Shown here: positions 12,228 through 24,571 of the stretch, piece after piece
Position numbering within the stretch: the first letter of the stretch is position 1
Layout of the letters: every line of letters begins with the position of its first letter
Source: Kalaharituber pfeilii
Lineage: Eukaryota; Ascomycota; Pezizomycetes; Pezizales; Pezizaceae
Reading direction: 5' to 3'
Assembly: GCA_015179045.1 (NCBI GenBank)
Contig: WHUZ01000007.1
Location: 434,001-498,000, forward strand
DNA length: 64,000 nt
Translations under genes and position numbers: made by a program
Notes under the pieces: generated by a model
What the model was told of the DNA's origin: nothing
The model's input: the letters and a program-made list of their open reading frames with translations, nothing else
The model's database searches: none

Positions 12228-13349
12228 CTAAATTATCGCCGGCGTATGGGATTCAATGGGAATGACCCCTATAATTGAAGTTCGGCTGTTGTTCGTATTC
12301 GCCGTTAAGTATCCTGATTGAATTGGGGTTGGTCTACTTATAACCCTTTTTTCCCCTGCATATCCTTCACCTCCTTTGCTCCCAGAGCTCTTCGATTTTT
12401 TCGTTTTAGCATCCTTATACGATCTCCTTTTACCTTCTTCCCCAAGGTTCTCCTTACCAGAGGAGATTGCTACCATCTCTTCAGCTCTACGCCTTCTTCG
12501 AGTCCAGAAGATGATAGCTCCGACAATAAGGGCCAGAAAGAGAACACCACCCAGCACACCGCCTACTATAGCTCCTACACTTCTTACTAGATCCGAGACA
12601 TTTGCCTTCGAAATACTAGGTATGGTACCATTGGAGTTACTCGAACCATCACTATCAATATCACCTCCATCCCCAAATTTTGGTGGAGTGGGGATCGAAG
12701 GTATTATCTGGTGCGGACGTTCACCTGGACTTAGGTTTTCCAATGCAAGCGCAGCAGCTGCTCGAATTGCTGCGAGAGTTTGCTCCTCATTCCTATTATC
12801 CATTACCATAGATATCGCTTTCAAGTCCTTTTTACCACGATATGTTGTGCTGATGAGGAAACTCACGGATTAATGACTCCCACAAAGCCTTGTTGACAAT
12901 ATCGTTCCTAAGAGCAATCAAGAACACTGGTTCTGGAGATGTGACATTCACTGTATAAGATGTTAATGTCTCTGTGTCCTGGGGAAGAGGTTAATATCCA
13001 GAAAAGAAAGCATGCCCGCTGGAAATTTCTAGGGGTACACAAGGTCTGGAGAAATCGGCTGCTACAGTTGAGTGTTTCTATGTGCTTGTCAGAATTGGCT
13101 TCAACGCCACACGATGTATCGAATACTCACGATTGGATAGAACTGAAACTGAATGAAGTCCCCGACTTCAGCAAAGGTTTCCTCTGGCGTAAACCGGAGA
13201 GCAAGTTGATCTCCCTCCCTTCGCCCTACTGAAATAATATGTGTTTTTCCTCGTCCCAGCGGTGGCAGGCCCTGTGATAGTACCCAGGTAAAAGAACTGA
13301 TTAAGGCCAATAGGGAGCAGCACATGTGAAGGTTTGCGCGCATGTTCAT
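12228..13349 (-). pseudogene. Membrane-anchored cupredoxin-like (extracellular serine-rich type) gene, apparently broken
   Basis: Exon 1 (13349-13131) gives a signal peptide and the start of a cupredoxin-like fold (THIISVGRREGD..LRFTPEETFAEVGDFIQFQFYPI). After an intron (13130-13078) exon 2 continues KHSTVAADFSRPCVPLEISSGHAFFSGY and meets TAA at 12993-12991, where CAA would continue the family pattern. The frame resumes as PLPQDTETLTSYTVNVTSPEPVF, then shifts near 12920 so that the conserved DCS.ERYCQQGFVGVINP lies in another frame, with TAG at 12910-12908. A further intron (12866-12793) leads to NEEQTLAAIRAAAALALENLSPGE, a Ser/Gly linker, one membrane segment (GAIVGGVLGGVLFLALIVGAIIFW) and a basic tail. 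Both stops are one C-to-T change from Gln. Non-canonical introns could skirt the lesions (GTACCC..CCCCAG is 60 nt) but would delete conserved strands. Confidence 0.7.
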
Positions 13350-16215
13350 TTGAGGCAGAATAATTTAAGCATTGGAGCGTGTGTTTCAAATTTGAGAACC
13401 CCTGGAGGTTGTTGAACACTTCCCTTCTTCTGAACTTGTAATAACTGACGGCAGTTCCGGCGAGGCCTCGGATTCCCAATGACACTCCAACAAATAAAGT
13501 AATAACGATCGTTTAATTCTACCCTTAATCCAGTTCTACTGAAAAAAATTTGTTTCCCTGTAGGGTATAAGTATCCTTATAATGTTGGGGAATAAAATCC
13601 GGAGAGATAAAGAATGGGTATATAGCAGCTTTGGGCAGAGAATGTTATGCGTTGCTAATGTTACCTTACTAGAAAGTAGAATATTCTCGTCGAGGACCGG
13701 GTATCTTAAAGTGCGCTTGGGTGTAGCATGTTTGTAATAGAGGCTCTCAAGAGGTCTTAGTAGGGAGAGCGGAATGGGAAAAAGTGATATGATAGCGATG
13801 AAGTTACACTACGGAAAATTGATGGGTATGGGGCAATGAAGCTACATAAGCTTGCGGGATGTTTGTCACTGCAAAGAAGAATTTACGCTAGTTAATACTT
13901 TTGGTGGGCTAGCTTGATGTTGCTAGAATTTGATATAGGAGTTGCCCTGCCATGGCGAACAGCTACAAGCGGGGTCACGTGACAATTAAGAAAAAAAAAA
14001 AAGATATAGGAGTTGTCTCGACACAAAAATTGTGGGGCCGGGAAATGGAGCGGGAGAGGACAAAGTACCATAAGTACTACCATATATGAATAAGCTCGCC
14101 TATGCACCCTACACATGGGTGATAAGTGGCATGTAGCACCGCATCAGGAATATCGGGAATTGCACAACCACATCAACCAGACTAACAACAACACGCATCA
14201 TGGAGCATTGCTGTTCCTAAAGCAGACGAATTGGCACCCGGAGGCACGAGACTGGCGGCCCGGGGCTGGTTACGAGACTAGGCCCGGGGGTGTTTTTGCT
14301 CCGAGCAATTCATCTATTATTGCTGCACTTGTACTACACACACAAAAGGTCAGTGCTATCGATTCGGTGGCATACTGCGAAGTACAGTAGATTTAGACTG
14401 CTGTGTTTCAGGCATAGCAGGCCGCAGTCGTAGCCAACTCGGATCTCGTGGACACAGCGGCCGTTGAAGTCTAGTAGAGCCGTGGGAGGAGGGGATACTT
14501 ACTTTTGCGCACTTTGCATGCAGCGATCTCCTTGTGGGGCAGCTGGGTTAATGAGGTTGTGGGTGAGAAGGGGGGCGGGGGTCGCTTGGAAGCTGGTGAG
14601 GCCCCGGTCCATGGTACCTTTCGGCAGGGGCGTGATGATTGGGGCAGCGTCTGAAGGGCCGCACGTGTCACGTGCGCGCCTCGCTCGGCTAATCAATGCC
14701 CGAGGGGCTTCCAGAAGGATGCCGTGAGCGGATAAGCCTGAGACCCAAGTAAAGTAAAGCAGCAGAGGATTTAGTCTATGTAGCATCGCGTGCGCTGGAC
14801 ATCTGTATGATACGCGGAGGAGGGCGTTCGATGACTGAGCACTAGTTATGTAGCATACATGCATTGTTCTGCCCCTCTTTCAAAATGTCGCAGCGATTTG
14901 GTTTTCCTCCACTTGCCCCCACCGCCCTACAACTCCCACTGCTGCTGTTCGCTGCTATCCCTATTCCAGTTGAACCTCCACTGCATACTGCTTCTCATAT
15001 ACCTGTTGCATCGGTCGCACTTATCAGTCGTTCAAATCGGTCGCTCAAATTGGTCGCACGAGATACTCTTCCTTTAGCATTATATTCTGTTTCTTCTGCA
15101 TTAATCATTTTCATTATCATTGTTTGCGGACAAATGATAGGGGTACATATACATACATAGAGATGTATATATACTATTCTATTTTAGGCTAGCCATATCC
15201 TTTTTTGGTTAGACCTATTTATACTATACTATATTTAGTAGTTACTAAAGGTGGACAATCTGACCGATTCCCATATAAAACTTCTCATCTTTGACTTTCA
15301 AATCACTAGTACAAAGAATTAATAGATAGATATTGCTCTATAGAATTATTTTTCATTCACTAAGTTATCTTTGTATAGCACAAAACTAATTTTACCTATT
15401 TATTTTAGTTGTGATTTGAGTGTTGAAGTTGATGCGAAATTTACTCCGCGTACAGATGTCCCCAACCATATCTGCGCTGACAGCCGGACGCCAACAGACG
15501 GCATGCGCTGACCAAAGAACCCCATACTGCGTTTTCAACTTCTTCCACCGTACAAGCGACGAAGTGCACGAGCTTGCCTAGGTACGTGTACTGGCAGCGT
15601 GCAAACTTGGCGATAGCGATTTGCAAATCTCTGCGACGCTATTTGCACGTGGCTAGGTAGCAACGGCCATCCATGTGCTGAGTACTTAGGGTCTTGCACG
15701 CTGCGCCGCGTGGACACCATTGCGGTGAGACATATGCGCGCACAAACATGCTGACGCAGGTGGGCAGAGGTACAAGTTGCCCAGTGCATTGACACAAGCA
15801 TCGTCGTCATATGGTATCGTAAGTGTTCCGCCCTTAAGCCATCCATCATGATATATTATTAGACGTCACAAGAACGTTGGGTATCGTACATTTTTACTAA
15901 CGTGTGGAAAGCTGGAAACAACAATGCTACAATGGCCCTCCCAAACTTAAAACTGCATCCCTATGCACTGTTTTCCCACCCAATCGACGCCATCGCTCAG
16001 CCCAGAAAATCAAACGTATAAACCGAACCAAACAACCGCTACATCTTGATTCCCCTCAGGAACAAAGACGACCATGCAACATCCAACAAAACCTCCGAAA
16101 TAATCAAAACAATATCCACAAACCAAAAGTAAGTATTAGGAGATCCAAACGATATTTAATTAGTCTAGCACGGGTCTGGCTGAATTAAAGGAAAAAAGAC
16201 ACGTCCAATGTGTCT
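13350..16215. other. Intergenic; one solo-end transposon scar
   Basis: No gene supported. The notable item is the 9-bp-flanked 15-mer at 14257-14289, listed separately. 14400-14720 is GC-rich, and 15100-15420 is AT-rich with short A/T runs. Frames near 14464-14864 and 15441-15849 overlap on both strands and show no family resemblance. 15900-16215 is probably the downstream flank or 3' UTR of the sugar transporter. Confidence 0.45.
14257..14289. mobile_element. 15-bp transposon-end scar flanked by 9-bp direct repeat (copy A)
   Basis: GGCCCGGGG (14257-14265) is followed by CTGGTTACGAGACTA (14266-14280) and again GGCCCGGGG (14281-14289). The same 15-mer, with one C/T difference, is flanked by a different perfect 9-bp repeat at 56027-56059, and it ends a 79-bp insert at 26323-26401. 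The flanks differ at each locus, as expected of target-site duplications. Confidence 0.75.
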
Positions 16216-17894
16216 TCAGACCTTCTCGGTGTGCACAGCAGCTTGCTTTTCCCCAATCTCATCGGGGGTGACATCACCAGCAACGACCACCCTGTCACCC
16301 TTGATGCGTACGTCGGCAACAGCGGCGTCTTCACCGTCAAAGAGTTTGGCGATTTCCTCAAGGGTGGGTCCCTTGGTCTCAATGTAGACTGAATCAGTGT
16401 TAGCAAGAGTTTATCAACGAATAAAGAGACTAGGAAAACTTACAGAAATACACGACAACCAACTCAATGGCAATCCATATGCAGTAGAAAATATAGTATT
16501 TCCATCCAATATTCTCGAGACCAATAGGATTGACGTACTGGTTGAAAACCAAAGCGATTTGGACGAACAAGTTCATCAACATGAGACCCTTGGCACGAAT
16601 GTAATATGGCAATATTTCCACGGAATATGCAACCAAGAGACCAGACCAGGCAAAGTTATAGGTCGTGGAATAGACAAAGATCATGGCAATGACAGCCTTA
16701 GCTGCCGCAGGATTCGCGTGGATGGCGAATTGAGCAGAGCACACCGTCCAAACGGTGAAGGCAATAAGCATACCGCCAGTGGAGGCAAGGAACAAAGGAC
16801 GGCGGCCAAACTTGTCAACAGTGAAAGCCATACCAAGAGCAACCACCCAGTTGTAGATTGACAAAGCACCATTGATCTTGAACTGGGTGTCTTCGTTGGT
16901 GATACCGATGGTATTGAGCACAATATTAAAGTAGTAGGAGACCAAACCGTTACCGGACCATTGAGAGAAGAGACCAGCAGTCATAAGCAAGAACAAGCGA
17001 TGTCTATTACCCTTGGTGGAAATAAGTTCACCCCATCCGCGCTTGGCAACAGACTTCTCAAGGGCGATCGTCTCCTTGATTTCTGTATACTGGAATTGGA
17101 CAAGGGGGTCGGACTCATCACCATTGGCATGGAACTTGGCGAGCACCTGAAGGGCTTGCTCAGGCTTGTCCTTAGACAAGAGCCATCTGGGAGATTCGGG
17201 GACCAACCACAAGGCAGTCAATTGTATGACAGATGGAAGAGCCTGCATAAGAGAAGGAGACCTCCATGACCAGTCGTTGTCAATCTTGAAAGTTCCATAG
17301 GTGGTCCAGGTTGCAATGATAGCGCCAACATGCCATGTGGTATTGTAGATTGCAGTTACAACACCACGATGTTGAGGATGGCAAAGCTCGGTTAAGAGGA
17401 GTGGAGCAGATGCTTGTGCGATGGAACAACCGAACCCGATAAAGAAACGCGCGGCAATGAACATGGAAAAGGATGTGGCTGCGGTCTGAAGTGCGACACC
17501 AAGCATCATAAAACAGATACCGACAACGATAGCGATACGACGGCCAAGACGATCTGAAATAACCGGTGCAAATGGAAGACCGCAGATTGATCCAATACCC
17601 ATGATGGCGTTGAACAATCCGAGGATGCTACCTTTGGGTTCGTTGAAGTATGCCTTCCAAGATGGTACCATTTGGAGACCGTTCATCATAGAGCTATTGT
17701 TGGAATCGCAGTTAGCATTTTGCGGCACAGAAGGTCTATAGCGCGATAACTAACCCATCGAAGCCTGTTGTGGCAGATGACAGAATGATGACAGCGCAAA
17801 GCGCGTACAGCTTCCGCAATCCGGAGTCCTTATACCAGGTGACTTCTTTGAATTTCGGGGCGTCAAGTGCCGGCGGTGCCACGATTGCGGGCAT
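16216..17894 (-). CDS. MFS sugar transporter (lactose permease/hexose transporter-like)
   Basis: Three exons, 17894-17755, 17693-16444 and 16388-16216, with introns of 61 and 55 nt, code for 520 residues. The N-terminus is MPAIVAPPALDAPKFKEVTWYKD, leading into the first membrane span and TTGFDGSMMNGLQMV. Sugar porter signatures follow in order: DRLGRR in loop 2-3, PESPRWLLSKDKPEQAL in the central loop, DKFGRRPLFL in loop 8-9 and VEILPYYIRAKGL, then YIETKGPTLEEIAKLFDGEDA at the C-terminus. Twelve hydrophobic segments are expected. It should be a plasma-membrane proton/sugar symporter; the substrate is not certain, though the N-terminal pattern resembles fungal lactose permease-like members. 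No glycoside hydrolase gene adjoins it. Confidence 0.93.
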
Positions 17895-20800
17895 CTTGGA
17901 TGATCGTGAATGCAGGTCTTCCTAGTTTAAGCAATCCGACTGTGATTGATGCTGAGAGTTTAGAAGACGATGGAAGCCTATCTCGCCTGTGGTCAGTGGA
18001 GAGAAAAAGTCGTGAAAGGGGGCAAGGACGTGATATAAGTACTTTTTCACCATCTGTGTGCTGTAATTTGCTAACAAAAATTCGCGACACCCAAATCAAG
18101 GCAAAAGAGCGAAGCAGATCATACTTTTACACAGAGAGGTGAATGCATAACCCAGAAGTCAGGCATTTCTTGGGACGAATTACGACCCCCTCGAAGAGCT
18201 TAACGGTAACACAATCGGTTAGCCGGTATACTGGATTTTGCAATTTCGCATGGGTTGGTGATCTTGATCTTGTATTTCGCGACGTCGTGCCTGACAAGAA
18301 TAATAGCAGAGTTATTCCAGTTGAGCTAACCTATATGGAGGCCAATGACATTCCATACTTTACAATGAATTAGCTCCAGTGGATTCATCTGTGTGTAACA
18401 AACATCGATCTTTTTATTTTTGTTACATCAGGCACGCGATAAATGGGATAACAGGGGTCTCACGCAGCAAAAAAAGCAATGCGCATAATTTAGAGTATCA
18501 GCCAGTAAATGCTATCCCCAGCCATTCTCCCACCTCCACAAAGTTAACGGCTTGAGCAGCAGAGGAGCAGTCGGCCCGCGGATCCAGGACCCGCCAATCC
18601 TCTCAATACAACCCCACTGTAATCAAAAAAGCAATCGACATTGGTGAACAATGGGTCTCTATTGTGCTGAGGGACGCTGAAGTTAACATCAACTGGACAA
18701 ATCAAACCATCGTACATTTACATTAACTTCAAAATATACGCAACGGTATAGCTTAATTCACGGGTTGGTGGACGGATCAACACTCTACCCAACATCCATT
18801 GAGATGTGTGAGAAAATCCCCGTAGGATCTGCAGACCTATAGGGTGTTCGAAGATTTTTTGATTGAGACGGCAAGGCCATCCGCAATGTATTCCTTCGGG
18901 CTAAGCACTATCAATGCCATTATATTGTAAAAGCCTACAAAGGAATAATCTTACTTTAGCTTGACTTGTTCTTCGCCCCTACATGACCTCGCAGAATCTC
19001 CATATAATCAACTATAACTTATACAACAAACGCTAAATTCCTCAAATTGCAAGTTTTTATGTTCTATGGCTAGGACTACCCAGATCATATAGCCCAAATA
19101 CAGCTGACCAAACAAGCTAGTGCTTTTTTATGCGTGGACTGCGGGTACTGAGTGTCTCGAAACCTCTTTCATATTATAGCAATTAATATGGAAACTTTCT
19201 TGGGGAAACGAGGAACGAAATGTCGGGGTGCTAAAGATGTTTTATGGATTGCCCAATTAGCAGGAGCCGGAATGAAGGCCACTTAAAATTTCATTCAGCT
19301 GGGTCTGATGTGATAGTTCTTCTCAAAGGCAATTGTGCAACAACCTGCGCAACATTTATTTGCGTCCTACTCTACTCGCTGTCTCAGAAATATTCAATGA
19401 AAGAAAGCATAGTATCAAAAGCCCAGCTAGTAAGTGATCAAGCGTTCATGAAGAGTTCTCAAAGCCGAAGAAACTCTGGCTCGTTCGACCAATGGCATAT
19501 AGGGCATTGAGTGACGACTCACAGGCCCGCTGAGGCGGTTGAATGAGCCGGCACAACGCTTTTTTGCGCGAGGGATGGTAAATTCGCTACTTGACACAAG
19601 CAGCGTAGCCACCTAAATTTGTGTGCTGCCATAGAATTGGTGGTAACCTATGGGATGGTGTCTCTCCTGGCCTAAATGGTCGATGCGGGGTGTAGACCAA
19701 GTGTATTTTGCCAGTACAGGGCTTCTAGCCGAGCCCAAGAACAGCCTTCTAGGAGAAGAAGGAGGAGGGGGAGGAGAGGGGGAGGAACCATTCGCTATCG
19801 AGTGTTAACAATTGAGGGAGTTTGTTGCATATGCAAACATCACTTGATGTCGTTATCATGGATACCCCTACAGCAAACTCCATGGTTGGTCGAGACAACT
19901 GCATAGTAAACAATCGCGTGCATTCAGGTGATGGGAAAATTACCTTGTTTCCAATCCCTGTTTTGGCTCCAGCTCAAGTTCGCAATCTCTCCTTGTTCTC
20001 CTATCCCCTGTTGTCGGTTTTTATTGATATCGATTTCATGGTAAGTTTTACGTACAGAAGGCTAAACCAGAAGGAAATTTAAACTTTATATTAATTACAT
20101 GCCGCTTAGTGCCGCTCCTTGCAGCTGCTCTCTCTTAGCAAGGAAAGCGGTGACAGCTGCAGCGTGCTGTTCTGCTAAGCTTAAATCCTTAGTGTGTGGG
20201 GAATGCACCGCTTTGGCGCTGATTTCTTGGCATCACAAAATGCTTGTTGCGGAGCCTCAATTATCCGGGGATTTCAATCTACAATTATTGTGAATCACCA
20301 AGTCCCAAGTCATCCCATTCGAGCCTTCAAGCCCGGGAATATATCAGGACCTAGAAGAGTGCCTAAGCGCTGCTATCATTCCTTCACAGACCTTGATTCA
20401 GATGATTAATTAAGGCCCAGTCTAGATTCAAAAGGCACATGGCGTCATGGCCAGCATGTAATGTATCCAGTGCAGCTTGTGCACACATGCCGTTTGAGGG
20501 CGATTAAGTGGTTAGTGAGCTAATCTTGCGAATAATTGTTTCAACTAATATGATAACTAATGGCAAATGTACATTTAGTTAATAGAACTCGCAAATTAGG
20601 GGGCTTTTGAATAGGCGAGGCGCTCATGAATCCGTTAACTGGTCCTGCTTTCACGGGCGGAAGCTAGGTACCTAAGAACTACTCCCTAGGATCAATCAGA
20701 ACGATACGCTAGTGCAGCAATTCGCTACCTACTTTGGAAGTTACACTGGAGGTAGTTCGGCACTAGCGCGACAGTACATTGTCGTCGGCCCCGCCGTGGA

Positions 20801-23800
20801 AAAACTATAGTAACCGGCGAGCGGTAAGCTCATATTCCGGAGCGGTGATCTCCTCGCTAAACTATGCAGGTACAAAATGGGTATAATTTGACGATGTGAT
20901 GGATCCTGGCAATAAGCAACATGGTGCATAATCGAAAGACATGCATAATTCTTATTAAAACTCCCTCTAGTAATGCTAACTTTGTTTATAATACCTCTGA
21001 TCGAGATTGGATAAGTACGTGGCTGCATTGATAGCTCTATCACAGAACAGAAATTGTGCTCTGTACACGATACGACAGTTATGCTTTCCACAGGAGCTCA
21101 TTTACAGCTTCGAGCCAGGCTTACCGCTACCTATGGCTCGGAAATTCATACAATAATACCAATTTAGCTGCAGATTTACGAGAACCATGAGATCCTCTTT
21201 CACGCACGGGATTACTAGAGTATTCAATATTCTCTTGTAATCAGAATTTAGGCAAATAAAAGATAAGCCCCTTTTCAATAGGAATGTGGGGAAAAAGTAT
21301 TTTTATCTTCTATTCCCTTGAAGATACCTACTCTATTACGACTGTCATTTACTATAAATGAGGTTTTCTCTTGAACTCAGCTTTCTATCATTAGCGCCGA
21401 ATTAGAATTATCTCCTCTACGGATTGTTGGAAGCAGATACGCAAAAATGTACCCTCTTACCACAAAAGACCATTCAACTTACAGCTCCAGCTACTTGGAA
21501 CGATTTAGAAGGTCTATATTCCCTTTGAGTATTGCACGATCGCAAGCTATCACATTAGTTATCTTGTGCTTGAAATACCACACCCATATGATGCATATAC
21601 CAGGACCAGGTACCATGCAAAATGTGTGCTCTGCAGATATCTGGCATCACAACGATCTGCGTCGCTTTCATACTAGAGATAATGAACTATAAGTAGATGC
21701 ATCTATTTGAACAGGACCATGTTCCTGACTCGGAATTCATCAACAGTTCCAAGCCGCGTTCGGTACCTTTGGAAAATCCTTTTTCAAACATTAATATTGT
21801 ACCGATATAATGGTTGAAATTCATACAGTAGTCTGTATTCTTTCTCCTCCAAAACGTGAATCTGAGATTTTTTACCAGCTGCAACCTACATCCCTCCTGC
21901 CGTAGTTTGAGACGATAGTATACTTCCAGCTCTCGAGTAGGTATCATTCGCAGCCTGAGTGAAGCACTAACGACGGATTCAGCAAGCTAAATTCTCACCG
22001 CTCTCTGGTATACACAGTTGTCCCTCCGACATGCGGCGCACGCTTCCTAACGTTTTCGAGCGAAATATAGATATGTATTTTTTCCGACCTCGAGCCTCCA
22101 TTCAGCGCTTTTGGTGGAATGGGATTATTGTTGTAATATTGTCAAAAGCACCTGCAAATTTTGCTCGACCTGGAACTGATGCACTTTTAAGTGCCAAATC
22201 ATATAGCGGTCTATTTTGTCTTCACAAAGGAGATAATCATAGGATTCCTTGAGCTAAGCCTCACTATACAGTTATCTTGCCGTTATACCAGTCATTAACC
22301 AGTCTGTATCAAATAAACTACAGCTCATATAGACTATCTGGCCCCGATTGTGGGGGCTCTTCAAGTGTAATTTATCTCCAGGCTTTTATTGCTATGGCGA
22401 CCTCTACATATACATAGGCATGTACTGCAACATCAATGTGCGCCCTGGTGCACATGTATCCTACTATACAACGCACGGTCATTTCTCTTGCAACGCAGAA
22501 CGCAAACACTGGATAGGTTTCACTATTTCTCCGATTTATGTAAGTGTTCACTTTGCGAGCGGTGAGCTCTACAATTCAGCCAAATATGTATCCAGTACCT
22601 AAAGCTCGAGTAGCGCAGATTGAGCTCATATTCACACATCTCGTGAGGTTGAAAAGGACCCGCCATACTTGTAAATTGAGCTCACATTGCCACATGTCGC
22701 ACCATCGAAAGGGTGGTGCCATGCCTGTTAAGTTAAGTTCTTTTTTTTTTTTTTTGCTGTGCAAACTGTCACTTATATGCGTATGCAAACCTAAATCTTT
22801 CAGAGAGACTATGGACGAATATGAATAATTTCTAGCTGCATTGCAACGCATTTGATATCTTTACAATGGTCAATATTGTGGATACAATCATCCCTTCAGC
22901 GATTTGACAGTCGCGAAGCCCTTTTGCAGTCGACTACGAATCAAAACGTCAACTCAACAAACCGGGCGTATACGTAGGAGGTACAGTAGGTACGTTCATT
23001 GGTCATAAGAATTGATGATGCAATAAAGCAAAATATGTATCTGGCGTGCAGCAGCTGCTAGGCCACACTGCTATACTTCGCCTACTCGACAAAATCAGCT
23101 GCATTAGACATCCCTGCCATAGGCTTGTAGCTTGTATGCGGGGTTAAGTGAACCAAAAAATACTGCAGTAGACTTCATGGATCATTACCCTCATGTTTGT
23201 GGGTAGTGATTGCCGGGTTAGTCATGTTGTTCACGACCTGCTACTGATAACCATGAACCCCGACTCTAATTGGAGAAGCCAACCAAGACCAACATCAGCC
23301 CTGGAGCACTCCATCTGCTCACCTCATGATCATTAGCCAGGGACAATACTGCCTGTAACTAACACTGAATTTTACGTATATACTACAACTTAGATGCCCT
23401 AAGTTAGATTTACAATCTACGGCCCAAAGAAATAGAACCCCGTAATTGGCGTCTTGAGTTTCAGTGTGCCGACGCTCAAGCAAGTAAAGAGTGACCGTAG
23501 CTACATGTGACTCTAACTGCAATTGACCCTGACGTTCTACCGCTTGCACTGCCATTATTGTATTGTCGCTTTAGTAGAAAACTAAAGCTTTCTTTATCTC
23601 GGAAAGTGCAGTACTTTTTTTTTTCTTTTTTTTCTTTTTTTATTATAAATATCATTAATCTCAAGGGCCTTGAGTTTACACTTCGCATTCATCACATTAA
23701 TCATGAGCCCTGTATCCAGCCATAGTTTCGCCAATCACATAGCATGCAACCTGTTTCTTAATCTGCACGCATACACATGGCATCGATCGTTCGGCTCCAA

Positions 23801-24050
23801 GCAAACATTGACGACCATCCCTCCATCGATTGGAATTCAGATAAAACCCAAACTCATCTATATGACATATATATATACATATGCCCCTTACAATCTATCT
23901 CCAGTATATATACATAGCCCCACACTTATATTGACAATGCATGCGTATATCCTTGATTGAATTACATACCCACTTTGTACACACCCACTAGAATTTAACG
24001 TACCCGGACCACAGAGCGTTCACACACATTTCTGCACTTTGGTGTGAAAT
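17895..24050. other. 6-kb gene-poor island
   Basis: No gene supported. Open frames are short and inconsistent between strands. A third fragment of the dispersed repeat lies at about 23104-23155 (CATCCCTGCCATAG..GTATGCGG). T-rich tracts occur near 22740-22756 and 23607-23642. AT-rich sequence without ORFs, next to an intact transposase, fits a decayed repeat island. Confidence 0.45.
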
Positions 24051-24062
24051 AGCTAGTAGGGG

Positions 24063-24360
24063 TTGTCAACATTGCACTTTTTCGTGGTGCACGGGGCGGC
24101 TCCAGTACCTCCTCAGACTGCTCAAGCATTCCGTCAAGTTCCTCCGGAACCCATTCAAGCTGCATCACCTGCGTCGGATGAAACTGAATGGTTTCCAAGC
24201 CCTCCTCCAGCTTCAGCAACAATTCCACGTCAGCACTCAGCGCACTCGAGCCCAGCACCATGAACTGCATCGTCCGCAAAATCCAGCTCAGACAATGAAG
24301 CGATATCTGAAGTCGAAACAGGTATCGAAAATGAACAAGAGAAGAGGTTAAAAAGCGGAA
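24063..24360 (+). pseudogene. Possible accessory ORF relic of the Harbinger element
   Basis: A plus-strand frame reads HFFVVHGAAPVPPQTAQAFRQVPPEPIQAASPASDETEWFPSPPPASATIP.. and, past a stop at 24261, SSAKSSSDNEAISEVETGIENEQEKRLKSGN. The Pro-rich linker then acidic/helical composition resembles the second protein (Myb/SANT-like DNA-binding partner) that PIF/Harbinger transposons encode, and it sits tail to tail with the transposase. The DNA-binding domain itself is not visible, and several stops interrupt the frame, so this is an inference from context. Confidence 0.3.
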
Positions 24361-24571
24361 ATTAAGTTAGAGAAAGAAACTTGAGGTAAAGAGAGAGGAA
24401 AAATAAAGTTGACAATCGCACTGCAGAGCGAATAGCACAAATCCAGGCGGAAATAAATGAAGTAGGCAGATGCGCGAGAACTTTGCATGAATAGCAGAGC
24501 AAATGTTGCATGCTTTTCAACAAGGCCCTATGAACCCTTACAATCTCCAGCGAATTCCCCAAACGCCACCC

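Noticed and set aside
12228..12866. A stand-alone 212-residue protein starting at 12866
   Set aside because: Its first codons are a GTGAGT splice donor. The segment is the last intron and exon of the cupredoxin-like gene.
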